Shown: piece after piece, positions 1-6,231 of the stretch | How positions within the stretch are numbered: the first letter of the stretch is position 1 | Layout: every line of letters begins with the position of its first letter | Assembly (NCBI GenBank): GCA_009927565.1 | Contig: RFMT01000377.1 | Span: 1-7,209, forward strand | From: Acidimicrobiia bacterium | Lineage (GTDB): Bacteria; Actinomycetota; Acidimicrobiia; Acidimicrobiales; Ilumatobacteraceae | Length of the DNA stretch: 7,209 bases | Direction of reading: 5' to 3' | Position numbers and translations under genes: made by a program | The notes under the pieces: model-generated | Database searches by the model: none | Told to the model about the DNA's origin: nothing | The model's input: only the letters and a program-made list of their open reading frames with translations

Positions 1-90
1 TACGCCAAGAACCGAGTCAATTACGGTCGTGACTGCGCCAAGCAGGATTGCTAAAAGGACAAGTTGTCCAAATGCTGCCCAAAAACCCAT
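1..90 (-). CDS. N-terminus of an unidentified small-residue-rich membrane protein (runs off the window)
   Basis: Reading the minus strand from the ATG at 90-88 gives 30 codons with no stop before the window edge: MGFWAAFGQLVLLAILLGAV, then TTVIDSVLGV. The stretch from about residue 5 to 20 is hydrophobic enough to be a membrane helix or uncleaved signal anchor; there is no lysine or arginine before it. A consensus ribosome binding site (AAGGAG) sits 8 nt upstream, which is strong support for a real start. The gene is divergent from the HD-domain gene, with 209 bp between the two starts. I do not recognise the family from 30 residues; the part outside the window would decide it. Confidence 0.72.
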   Translation of the reverse strand, partial: MGFWAAFGQLVLLAILLGAVTTVIDSVLGV

Positions 91-98
91 ATCAATAT

Positions 99-104
99 CT
101 CCTT
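99..104 (-). promoter_or_regulatory. Ribosome binding site of the left-edge gene
   Basis: On the minus strand AAGGAG lies 8 nt before the ATG at 90-88. It is the best Shine-Dalgarno match seen in the window and it fixes the start of the partial gene. Confidence 0.75.
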
Positions 105-107
105 TTT

Positions 108-128
108 TCTGCAGGTATTTCCTGCAGA
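108..128. promoter_or_regulatory. Perfect inverted repeat (hairpin or operator) in the 5' region of the left-edge gene
   Basis: TCTGCAGG (108-115) and CCTGCAGA (121-128) are exact reverse complements separated by 5 bases (TATTT). Read on the minus strand, the hairpin ends only 3 nt before the AAGGAG ribosome binding site. Neither side has the downstream T-run of an intrinsic terminator; in the minus direction it is followed by A residues. It could be a leader hairpin affecting ribosome access or mRNA stability, or a binding site for a dimeric repressor. Confidence 0.55.
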
Positions 129-299
129 CCTCAACTTAGGGATGCACCATGCGCAAGTCATGGATACCCGCTAAAAGGCTTAATTTACGCCATTTGCCGT
201 GACGCCCGACACACACAACTCAAAAATCGGACATGAAATTGCACCACCGCACAATGTCAGCACCGAGTCAAACAGGCGGCCACGAACTACTCTCAAAAC

Positions 300-914
300 A
301 TGACACTTGACACATCGCGCGAACAAAATCTTGCGCACGACGCCAAAAATTCGCGAGCGAAATTCACATCTTTTGCCGAGTCGACGAAAGCCGACTGGGA
401 CAACATCATGGTGCAACTCGAAACGACTCAAGCCCGCGTCGCAGATCGACTTATCGAACAACTTGAATATCTGCGTCACGATTACGGCGGCTTTCCCGTC
501 AATCGCCTCGAGCACTGTCTTCAGACTGCAACTCGTGCCGAACGCGATGGCCGCGACGAAGAATACATTTTGTGCGCACTCTTGCACGACATTGGCGACA
601 ACCTCTCGCCTTACAATCACGCCGCGGTTGCCGCTGCGATTGTCGAGCCTGCGGTTTCAAAAGCCAACCACTGGCTCGTGGCTCACCACGGTATTTTTCA
701 GGGGTACTTTTTTTGGCAACACATCGGATTAGATCCGAACACACGCGACAACTTCCGCGATAGCGAATACTTCGACTACACGGCCGAATTTTGCGCCAAG
801 TACGACCAGGTCGCTTTTGATCCTGACTATAAGAGCGCACCCCTCGAACATTTCGAGCCGATCATTCGCAAATTTTTTGCTCCGCGCGACCGCACCGGCG
901 AAGCTATTAATTAG
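300..914 (+). CDS. HD-domain protein, COG4341 type, possible diiron oxygenase
   Basis: This 204-residue soluble protein carries an HD fold. Visible metal-binding positions are H72 (RLEHCLQTA), H96-D97 (ALLHDIGD), H107 (YNHAAVAA), H129 or H130 (VAHHGIFQGYFF) and D169 (AKYDQ). That set, with YGG.PV..LEH in front, matches the layout of mixed-valent diiron oxygenases such as PhnZ and myo-inositol oxygenase better than that of plain HD phosphohydrolases; the 24-residue spacing from H72 to H96 fits PhnZ as I remember it. Databases usually name such proteins only as predicted HD phosphohydrolase. The start at 300 is preferred over the ATG at 408 because the segment KFTSFAES, near residues 21-28, is typical of the family. 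There is an in-frame stop at 234-236, and no Shine-Dalgarno, so it may be leaderless. No phosphonate or inositol gene lies nearby, so the substrate is unknown. Its stop overlaps the convergent esterase tail by 8 bases. Confidence 0.9.
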   Translation: MTLDTSREQNLAHDAKNSRAKFTSFAESTKADWDNIMVQLETTQARVADRLIEQLEYLRHDYGGFPVNRLEHCLQTATRAERDGRDEEYILCALLHDIGDNLSPYNHAAVAAAIVEPAVSKANHWLVAHHGIFQGYFFWQHIGLDPNTRDNFRDSEYFDYTAEFCAKYDQVAFDPDYKSAPLEHFEPIIRKFFAPRDRTGEAIN

Positions 915-1818
915 TGCAGCTGCGGCGAATTGCGTCGGCAAGTTGCGCAATCAACAGATATCCATCATCAAGTATTTTGCCGTAGCGCAAAAACGCATGA
1001 ATCTGTCCGCGATAACGCACACAGCTCGTCGGCACGCCCAAAGACGTCAACTTTTGCGCGTACTGCTCGCCTTCGTCGCGTAACGGGTCGTACTCGGCAG
1101 TTATCACCAAAGTCGGTGGCAACTTTGCCAAAATCGCATCACTAGCCAACAGCGGCGAAACCAGCGGATCTTCAGCGCTGCCTTTGCCGCCCGACAAATA
1201 GTGTCCATAAAACCAATCCATCGCCGCAGCGGTCAGCAAAAAACCCTCCCCATTTTTGCGATAACTCTCGGTAACGCACCGCGCATCAACCGCCGGATAA
1301 ACCAACAACTGCATTTTGAAGTCAACACCAGAATGCTGCGCAACAAGGGTCGACAGGTTTCCACCAGCCGAATCGCCACAAACAACCATTCGATTCGCAT
1401 CACAACCAAGAGATGCCGCATTGTCGCGCGCCCATTTAACGGCCGTCATGCAATCATTGAACGGCGTCGGAAACGCAAACTCCGGCGCCAAACGATAATC
1501 AATACTCAAAACCGCCTGCCCCGACTGAACCGCAAGTCGCCGACACACATCGTCGTAGTCGTCAAGCGTGTGAAAAACCCAACCCCCACCATGAATAAAA
1601 ACGCACAGGCCGAGATTTTTCTCGGCTGATGGCAAATACAAACGCGCCGGCACACCGCCAGCATCAACGTCGCGTCGCAGAAAAATCTCGTAATCACTAG
1701 GAATGTAATAACGCAAGGTCATCTCACGCGCCTCAACTGGCGTCATGGTCTCAAGCGCCGGCTCGGCACGCATCGCCAACAAATCAAGTAACGCCTTTGT
1801 CTGAAGATGCAACGTCAT
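907..1818 (-). CDS. Alpha/beta hydrolase, hormone-sensitive lipase family (esterase)
   Basis: The product is 303 residues, the usual length for bacterial family IV (HSL-type) carboxylesterases. The oxyanion-hole motif HGGGW is at 76-80, YRLAPE at 108-113, the nucleophile elbow GDSAGG at 148-153 (Ser150), the acid in EYDPLRDEG (Asp244) and the base in QIHAF (His274). The catalytic triad therefore looks complete. Residues 1 to about 50 would form the cap. There is no signal peptide, so it is probably cytoplasmic and hydrolyses short-chain acyl esters; the natural substrate cannot be read from the sequence. The ATG overlaps the asparaginase stop (ATGA, 1815-1818) and has no clear Shine-Dalgarno, which suggests translation by coupling to the upstream gene. 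It is the last gene of the minus-strand run and no intrinsic terminator follows. Confidence 0.93.
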   Translation of the reverse strand: MTLHLQTKALLDLLAMRAEPALETMTPVEAREMTLRYYIPSDYEIFLRRDVDAGGVPARLYLPSAEKNLGLCVFIHGGGWVFHTLDDYDDVCRRLAVQSGQAVLSIDYRLAPEFAFPTPFNDCMTAVKWARDNAASLGCDANRMVVCGDSAGGNLSTLVAQHSGVDFKMQLLVYPAVDARCVTESYRKNGEGFLLTAAAMDWFYGHYLSGGKGSAEDPLVSPLLASDAILAKLPPTLVITAEYDPLRDEGEQYAQKLTSLGVPTSCVRYRGQIHAFLRYGKILDDGYLLIAQLADAIRRSCTN

Positions 1819-2786
1819 GACGAAAGCAGATTATCTACAACCCGCACCTCGCCAACAATTTTGCCGTGACCAAAAATTGGCGACGAAAAAGCCCGCGCAT
1901 CAACACCAGAAATATCAACACCCAAGGCCACAAGTGCCGCACGCATCACAGGTGGTCGCGCACGGTTTGCCCCGTCGGCAATCTTCAATGCAATTGCTCG
2001 ACCGTCGGGCAACGCCGCCGCATACACACCTTCGGCGCCATCTTTTGCAACGAGACCCGAAATTCCGGCCATCAATAACGAAACATCGCGAGTCGGACCA
2101 CCCACCATTTGCGGATACCCACGCATCGCATCACCAACCACCCGCGCAGGCGACCCAACCTTGGCCATCGCTACTGCACGAAAGCCTCGAGCCAAACCCG
2201 CAAGCGTCATCGAATGAGCCGGCGCACCACAACCGTCGACCACAATGTTTGCGACTTCTTCACCAATCATCTCAGGCATCATCGCTGTTATCAACTTCTG
2301 CAACTCATGATCGCGGTTCAAGTAACTTTCGTCGGTCACCCAACCACATGCAACGCATGTTGCCAACATCCCAGCGTGTTTACCCGAACAATTCATCTGC
2401 AGCGAAGTCGCCCCGCCTCCCGCGCGCACGACATCGTGGGCTGCATCATCATCAAGCGGCAAATCCTTGGTGTTGCGCAACGCGGTTTCGTCGAGCCCGG
2501 CAGTCGTCAAAATTTCGCGTGCTGCCTGCAAATGCTCAGGTCGACCATCGTGGCTCGCACAAACAAGTGCCAACAAATTTGGGGGCAATTTCAAGCCTGC
2601 TGCCACCATCGCAGTTGCCAAAAATGGCTTAGTAGACGACCGAGGAAACACAATCGCGTTGGGCGAACCCACGCTGAAAGCAATCGACCCATCGCGCTCG
2701 AGACAAACAACGGCACCGTGGTGCCACGACTCTTGCGCACCATTGCGCAAAGTCATTGCGACTGGTTTTGTGTCAGACGCAAGCAT
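1815..2786 (-). CDS. L-asparaginase, zinc-type (Asparaginase_II family, Rhizobium ReAV-like)
   Basis: The 323-residue protein should hydrolyse L-asparagine to aspartate and ammonia in the cytoplasm. It belongs to the PF06089 group, unrelated to E. coli AnsA/AnsB. The residues described for the Rhizobium etli ReAV enzyme have counterparts here: the paired nucleophile motif RSSTKP (Ser50, Lys53), Ser78 in CASHDG, Cys133 and Lys136 in NCSGKHAGML, Cys186 in DGCGAP, and Lys268 in KIADG. Cys133, Lys136 and Cys186 would be the zinc ligands. The start at 2786 is favoured over the ATG at 2756 because the family N-terminus includes the PVAMTLRNG segment; the ribosome binding site is weak. It lies 9 nt after the DedA stop and overlaps the esterase start by 4 nt, so it is almost certainly cotranscribed with both. 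Confidence 0.92.
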   Translation of the reverse strand: MLASDTKPVAMTLRNGAQESWHHGAVVCLERDGSIAFSVGSPNAIVFPRSSTKPFLATAMVAAGLKLPPNLLALVCASHDGRPEHLQAAREILTTAGLDETALRNTKDLPLDDDAAHDVVRAGGGATSLQMNCSGKHAGMLATCVACGWVTDESYLNRDHELQKLITAMMPEMIGEEVANIVVDGCGAPAHSMTLAGLARGFRAVAMAKVGSPARVVGDAMRGYPQMVGGPTRDVSLLMAGISGLVAKDGAEGVYAAALPDGRAIALKIADGANRARPPVMRAALVALGVDISGVDARAFSSPIFGHGKIVGEVRVVDNLLSS

Positions 2787-2795
2787 GAAAAATTT

Positions 2796-3470
2796 CTACT
2801 GCGTCAGACCGTTTTGTTGACGGCGATTTTTCAACCGCGAAACCACGAATCGCACAAGCAACACCAGAATTGCGACAATTACCAGCCACTGAAATACGCC
2901 GACGTATTCTCCGACACGTTCCCATTGGTCGCCTAAAACAGCACCAGCGCCAATCAACGCAATATTCCAAACGGCACTTCCGATTGCGGTCAACACCACA
3001 AAACTCGTCAACTTCATTCGTCTAAAGCCGGCTGGTATCGAAACTATCGACCTAATCAATGGCACACATCGACCGACCAACACGGCAGCAACCGATCGCC
3101 GATCAAACCACTCTTCGGCACGCACAAGATCTGCAGTCTTCACACCAAACCACTTGCCAAATCGCTCGACAAACTGACGCAAACGCTGTGGGCCAATCGC
3201 CGCAGAAATGAAATACAAGATCAACGCACCGACAACCGAACCAATTGTCGCCGCAATCATCATGCCGATAACAGTCGTGTCGCTTTGAGCCCCATCAGCC
3301 CCAGCATTCACCGCGCTTGCACCCTGCTGTGCAACAAAACCTGCAAAGGGCAAAACAATTTCAGACGGAATCGGCGGAAAGACATTTTCGATAACCACCA
3401 AGAGAGCGACACCTAAATAGCCGAACTGATTGATCACATCTTGCACCCAGTTCGCCAAGTCACCCAACAT
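2796..3470 (-). CDS. DedA family (SNARE-associated domain) membrane protein
   Basis: The 224-residue integral membrane protein has the DedA hallmarks: ENVFPPIPSEIVLPFAG at 28-44, with Glu28 and the re-entrant-loop PIPSE; GRCVPLIRSIVSIPAGFRRM at 133-152 with Arg134 and Arg140; and hydrophobic segments near 16-32, 68-90, 155-178 and 192-210. The tail at 211-224 is basic and polar. The family is tied to membrane lipid scrambling or flipping, proton-motive-force maintenance and drug or pH tolerance, but the exact substrate here is not evident. Between QQG and the helix starting TVIGMM there is a small-residue and acidic stretch (about 51-66) that seems longer than in typical homologues. The gene starts 33 nt after sdhB and ends 9 nt before the asparaginase. 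A GGGG at about 9 nt before the ATG may act as a weak ribosome binding site. Confidence 0.93.
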   Translation of the reverse strand: MLGDLANWVQDVINQFGYLGVALLVVIENVFPPIPSEIVLPFAGFVAQQGASAVNAGADGAQSDTTVIGMMIAATIGSVVGALILYFISAAIGPQRLRQFVERFGKWFGVKTADLVRAEEWFDRRSVAAVLVGRCVPLIRSIVSIPAGFRRMKLTSFVVLTAIGSAVWNIALIGAGAVLGDQWERVGEYVGVFQWLVIVAILVLLVRFVVSRLKNRRQQNGLTQ

Positions 3471-3502
3471 AATTTGCCCCCAAATAATTTGATTTAGCGC
3501 TT

Positions 3503-3518
3503 CTCAGCCTCGGCTGAG
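3503..3518 (-). other. Hairpin over the sdhB stop codon
   Basis: CTCAGCC (3503-3509) and GGCTGAG (3512-3518) are exact complements with only 2 bases between them, in practice a 6-bp stem with a 4-base loop. The sdhB TGA (3506-3504) is inside the 3' arm. The downstream sequence on the minus strand has no T-run, so this is not a canonical intrinsic terminator. It could protect or process the 3' end of a sdhCAB message or limit read-through into the DedA gene. Confidence 0.4.
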
Positions 3519-4277
3519 TGCCTTGCGATTCTTTGACTTCGATTTTCTGAAATCAGAATTCATCATCGCAATTACATCAAGCGAAATTTCTTTGGGGCAC
3601 GCCGCCGAACATTCACCGTGGTTGGTGCATGAACCAAATTGATCATCCATCGCATGCACCATCGCTTCGGCGCGCTTGTATCGCTCGCTTTGCCCTTGCG
3701 GCAAAACATTTAGGTGCGAAATCTTTGCACCGGTAAACAAGTTCGCCGCACCGTTCGGGCAGGCCGCGACGCACGCACCACAGCCGATGCACGCTGCTGA
3801 ATCCATCGCGGCATCGGCAACCGGCTTTGGCACAAGAATCAAGTTGGCGTCTGGCGCACCGCCAGTCGGCGCCGTAATGAACCCGCCGGCCTCAACGATG
3901 CGATCGAATGATGCACGATCAACCATCAAATCTTTGATAATCGGAAACGCAGCCGCTCGCCACGGCTCAATCACGATTTCGTCGCCACTCTTGAACGTAC
4001 GCATGTGCAACTGACATGTCGTCGTCGCTCTTTGTGGACCATGTGCCCGCCCGTTAATCATCAGCGAACAAGTTCCGCAAATTCCTTCGCGACAGTCATG
4101 ATCGAAAACAATTGCCTCTTTGCCTTGGCTGATCAAACGCTCATTTAACTGATCGAGCATTTCTAAAAACGAGGCTTCATCACTTACTTTGTCGACGGTG
4201 TATGACTCGAAATGTCCGTCCGTTTCGGGGCCGGCCTGACGCCAAACTTTCAATTTGAGATTCGTCAGTTGGTTCAC
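3504..4277 (-). CDS. sdhB: Succinate dehydrogenase iron-sulfur subunit
   Basis: SdhB (257 residues) carries electrons from the SdhA flavin to the membrane subunit. The [2Fe-2S] ligands are in CREGICGTC (Cys62, Cys67, Cys70) plus Cys88. The ferredoxin-like half has CIGCGACVAACP (Cys163, Cys166, Cys169, Cys173) and CTNHGECSAACP (Cys217, Cys223, Cys227). By analogy with E. coli, Cys163/166/169/227 bind [4Fe-4S] and Cys173/217/223 bind [3Fe-4S]. The sequence type matches the actinobacterial Sdh1/B-type enzyme. The start codon is GTG (4277-4275), overlapping the sdhA TGA by 4 nt (GTGA), so translation is coupled to sdhA. The C-terminus (about 244-257) is a lysine/arginine-rich tail beyond the cluster domain. 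Confidence 0.97.
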   Translation of the reverse strand: MNQLTNLKLKVWRQAGPETDGHFESYTVDKVSDEASFLEMLDQLNERLISQGKEAIVFDHDCREGICGTCSLMINGRAHGPQRATTTCQLHMRTFKSGDEIVIEPWRAAAFPIIKDLMVDRASFDRIVEAGGFITAPTGGAPDANLILVPKPVADAAMDSAACIGCGACVAACPNGAANLFTGAKISHLNVLPQGQSERYKRAEAMVHAMDDQFGSCTNHGECSAACPKEISLDVIAMMNSDFRKSKSKNRKALSRG

Positions 4278-6196
4278 TTGTAACTCCTGGTTGCCAGATG
4301 AGCAGTTTCATAAACGAGTTGCTCTTTGTTGAGTTCAGCGGCCATCGGGTCGCCTGTCCATTTATATGCAGACACGTGGCAATACTCTTCGTCGTTGCGC
4401 AACGCTTCACCATCGTCTGTTTGATATTCACTGCGAAAGTGCGCACCGCAACTCTCTTGGCGATCGAGAGCGTCACGACACATCAACATGCCCAATTGAA
4501 AGAAGTCATCAACTCGACCGGCTTTTTCGAGCGTCTGGTTGACGCTTTCGCCCGTGCCGGTAACTCGCAAATCTTTTTTGAACTCGCTGTAAAGCGCCGG
4601 CAACTCAGACAGAGCTTTCTCAAGACCTTGTTGCGTGCGCTCCATGCCGCAATAGTCCCAAATAATTTTGCCCAACTCGCGATGAAACCAATCGGGCGAC
4701 CGTGTACCTTTGATGTTCAAATAGCCGCTAAATCGCTCGCGAGCCTCAGACTCTGCCTGCACGAATGCCGGGTGGTCAGTTGTTGGCACAGGCTTGTTGA
4801 GCAACGGCGCAAGGCCATTGCTAATTGTGTACGGCAGAACAAAATAGCCATCTGCCAAACCTTGCATCAGCGCGCTCGCACCAAGTCGGTTCGCGCCGTG
4901 GTCAGAAAAATTCGCTTCACCAGCCGCATAGAGACCTGGCACCGTCGTGCCAAGTTCATAGTCAACCCACAACCCGCCCATTGTGTAGTGAGTCGCTGGA
5001 TAAATTCGCATCGGCGTCTTATACGGGTCTTCACCAGCAATTCGTTCGTACATTTGAAACAAGTTGCCGTAACGCTCTTCTACAACGTCGCGTCCAAGAC
5101 GAGCGATCGCCGCCGAGAAATCAAGGTTCACTCCATTTTTAAGTGGTCCGACACCATGACCTTTGTCGACAAGTCGCTTGGCGGCACGCGAAGAAATATC
5201 ACGTGGCGCCAAGTTGCCATAACTCGGATACAGACGCTCTAGGTAATAATCGCGCTCACTTTCCGGAATTTGCTCGGCCGGACGCGTGTCGTCAGCATTT
5301 TTCGGCACCCACACTCGCCCGTCGTTGCGCAACGACTCGCTCATCAAGGTGAGTTTTGATTGTGACTCGTCACTTTGCGGAATGCACGTCGGGTGAATCT
5401 GGGTGAAGCACGGATTAGCAAACATCGCACCGCGACGATGCGCGCGCCATGCCGCAGTTACGTTGCAATTCATCGCATTGGTCGACAAGAAAAACACGTT
5501 GCCGTAACCGCCTGTTGCCATAACAACCGCGTGCGCTGCATGTGAAGAAATTTCGCCCGTTAGAAGGTCGCGCACGACGATGCCACTGCAACGACCGTCA
5601 ACGACAACGATGTCTACCAATTCGGTGCGATTGAAAAGTCGCACACCTCCCAATCCAATTTGACGCGACAACTGTTGATAAGCACCCAACAACAATTGCT
5701 GACCCGTCTGACCACGCGCATAGAAAGTGCGACTAACTTGTGCGCCACCAAAACTGCGATTGTCGAGCATGCCACCGTATTCACGCGCGAACGGCACACC
5801 TTGGGCAACCATCTGATCGATGATGTCGACTGAAACTTGAGCCAAACGATGCACGTTGCTCTCGCGACTGCGAAAGTCACCACCTTTAATCGTGTCGACA
5901 AACAATCGATTGATGCTGTCGCCATCGCCTTGATAATTCTTCGCTGCGTTGATACCGCCTTGCGCAGCAATCGAGTGCGCACGTCGTGCAGAGTCATGAA
6001 ATGTAAACGCATCAACTTGATAACCAAGTTCAGCCAAAGTTGCCGCTGCCGAAGCGCCGGCCAAACCTGTGCCGACGACAATCACTTTGAACTTGCGTTT
6101 GTTATTCGGGTTGACGAGTTTGGCGTCGGCTTTGTAGTTGTCCCACTTATCGCGCAACGCACCATTTGGAACCTTGGCGTTCAAAACTGTGCTCAT
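4274..6196 (-). CDS. sdhA: Succinate dehydrogenase flavoprotein subunit
   Basis: SdhA (640 residues) oxidises succinate to fumarate at a covalently bound FAD. The Rossmann dinucleotide motif GTGLAGASAA is at 42-51. The histidine expected to carry FAD is His74 in RRAHSIAAQGGINAA. Catalytic counterparts of the E. coli residues are His268 (QIHPT), Arg332 (APRDISSRA), His403 (ATHYTMGG) and Arg437 (GANRLGASAL); GLYAAGEANFSDHGANR is the usual second FAD segment. The C-terminal helical and capping region (about 480-640) is complete. The open frame extends upstream to 6376, but those 60 codons overlap the sdhC end and look like shadow sequence; the ATG at 6196 has a TAGGT about 10 nt upstream and gives the usual length. 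It follows sdhC by 35 nt and overlaps sdhB by 4 nt. Confidence 0.97.
   Translation of the reverse strand: MSTVLNAKVPNGALRDKWDNYKADAKLVNPNNKRKFKVIVVGTGLAGASAAATLAELGYQVDAFTFHDSARRAHSIAAQGGINAAKNYQGDGDSINRLFVDTIKGGDFRSRESNVHRLAQVSVDIIDQMVAQGVPFAREYGGMLDNRSFGGAQVSRTFYARGQTGQQLLLGAYQQLSRQIGLGGVRLFNRTELVDIVVVDGRCSGIVVRDLLTGEISSHAAHAVVMATGGYGNVFFLSTNAMNCNVTAAWRAHRRGAMFANPCFTQIHPTCIPQSDESQSKLTLMSESLRNDGRVWVPKNADDTRPAEQIPESERDYYLERLYPSYGNLAPRDISSRAAKRLVDKGHGVGPLKNGVNLDFSAAIARLGRDVVEERYGNLFQMYERIAGEDPYKTPMRIYPATHYTMGGLWVDYELGTTVPGLYAAGEANFSDHGANRLGASALMQGLADGYFVLPYTISNGLAPLLNKPVPTTDHPAFVQAESEARERFSGYLNIKGTRSPDWFHRELGKIIWDYCGMERTQQGLEKALSELPALYSEFKKDLRVTGTGESVNQTLEKAGRVDDFFQLGMLMCRDALDRQESCGAHFRSEYQTDDGEALRNDEEYCHVSAYKWTGDPMAAELNKEQLVYETAHLATRSYK
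4284..4288 (-). promoter_or_regulatory. Ribosome binding site deciding the GTG start of sdhB
   Basis: On the minus strand AGGAG, inside the last sdhA codons, lies 6 nt before the GTG at 4277-4275. This, with the 4-nt overlap, supports the non-ATG start. Confidence 0.7.
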
Positions 6197-6231
6197 TGTT
6201 GATTTACCTACGCATCTCTCTGCTTGACTCT

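Larger units (their letters stand above)
91..299. other. Divergent intergenic region
   Basis: This stretch separates the start of the minus-strand membrane gene (90) from the plus-strand HD gene (300) and should hold promoters for both. Open frames crossing it look like shadows with no recognisable protein. I see no convincing -35/-10 pair in either direction. Besides the 108-128 repeat there is an imperfect dyad at 139-169: GGGATGCACCATG on the left, 7 bases, then CATGGATACCC on the right, with the inner CCATG/CATGG arms exact (147-151, 159-163). No Shine-Dalgarno precedes the ATG at 300. Confidence 0.5.

Noticed and set aside
11..271. Direct repeat ACCGAGTCAA at 11-20 and 262-271
   Set aside because: A shared 10-mer is expected by chance many times in 7 kb, and one copy is inside the left-edge coding region.
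1817..2936. Long plus-strand open frames opposite the asparaginase (1817-2632, 2109-2936)
   Set aside because: Their translations are His/Gln/Arg/Pro-rich low-quality sequence with no motif, while the opposite strand encodes a complete asparaginase.
4298..5242. 945-bp plus-strand open frame opposite sdhA
   Set aside because: It is an antisense shadow of a fully conserved SdhA coding region, with no ribosome binding site or recognisable domain.
4393..5334. The 12-bp palindrome CGTTGCGCAACG occurring twice in sdhA (4393-4404, 5323-5334), with a shorter copy at 2472-2481
   Set aside because: In all cases the bases encode Leu-Arg-Asn in frame (LRND twice, LRNT once), so codon choice explains them better than a binding site.
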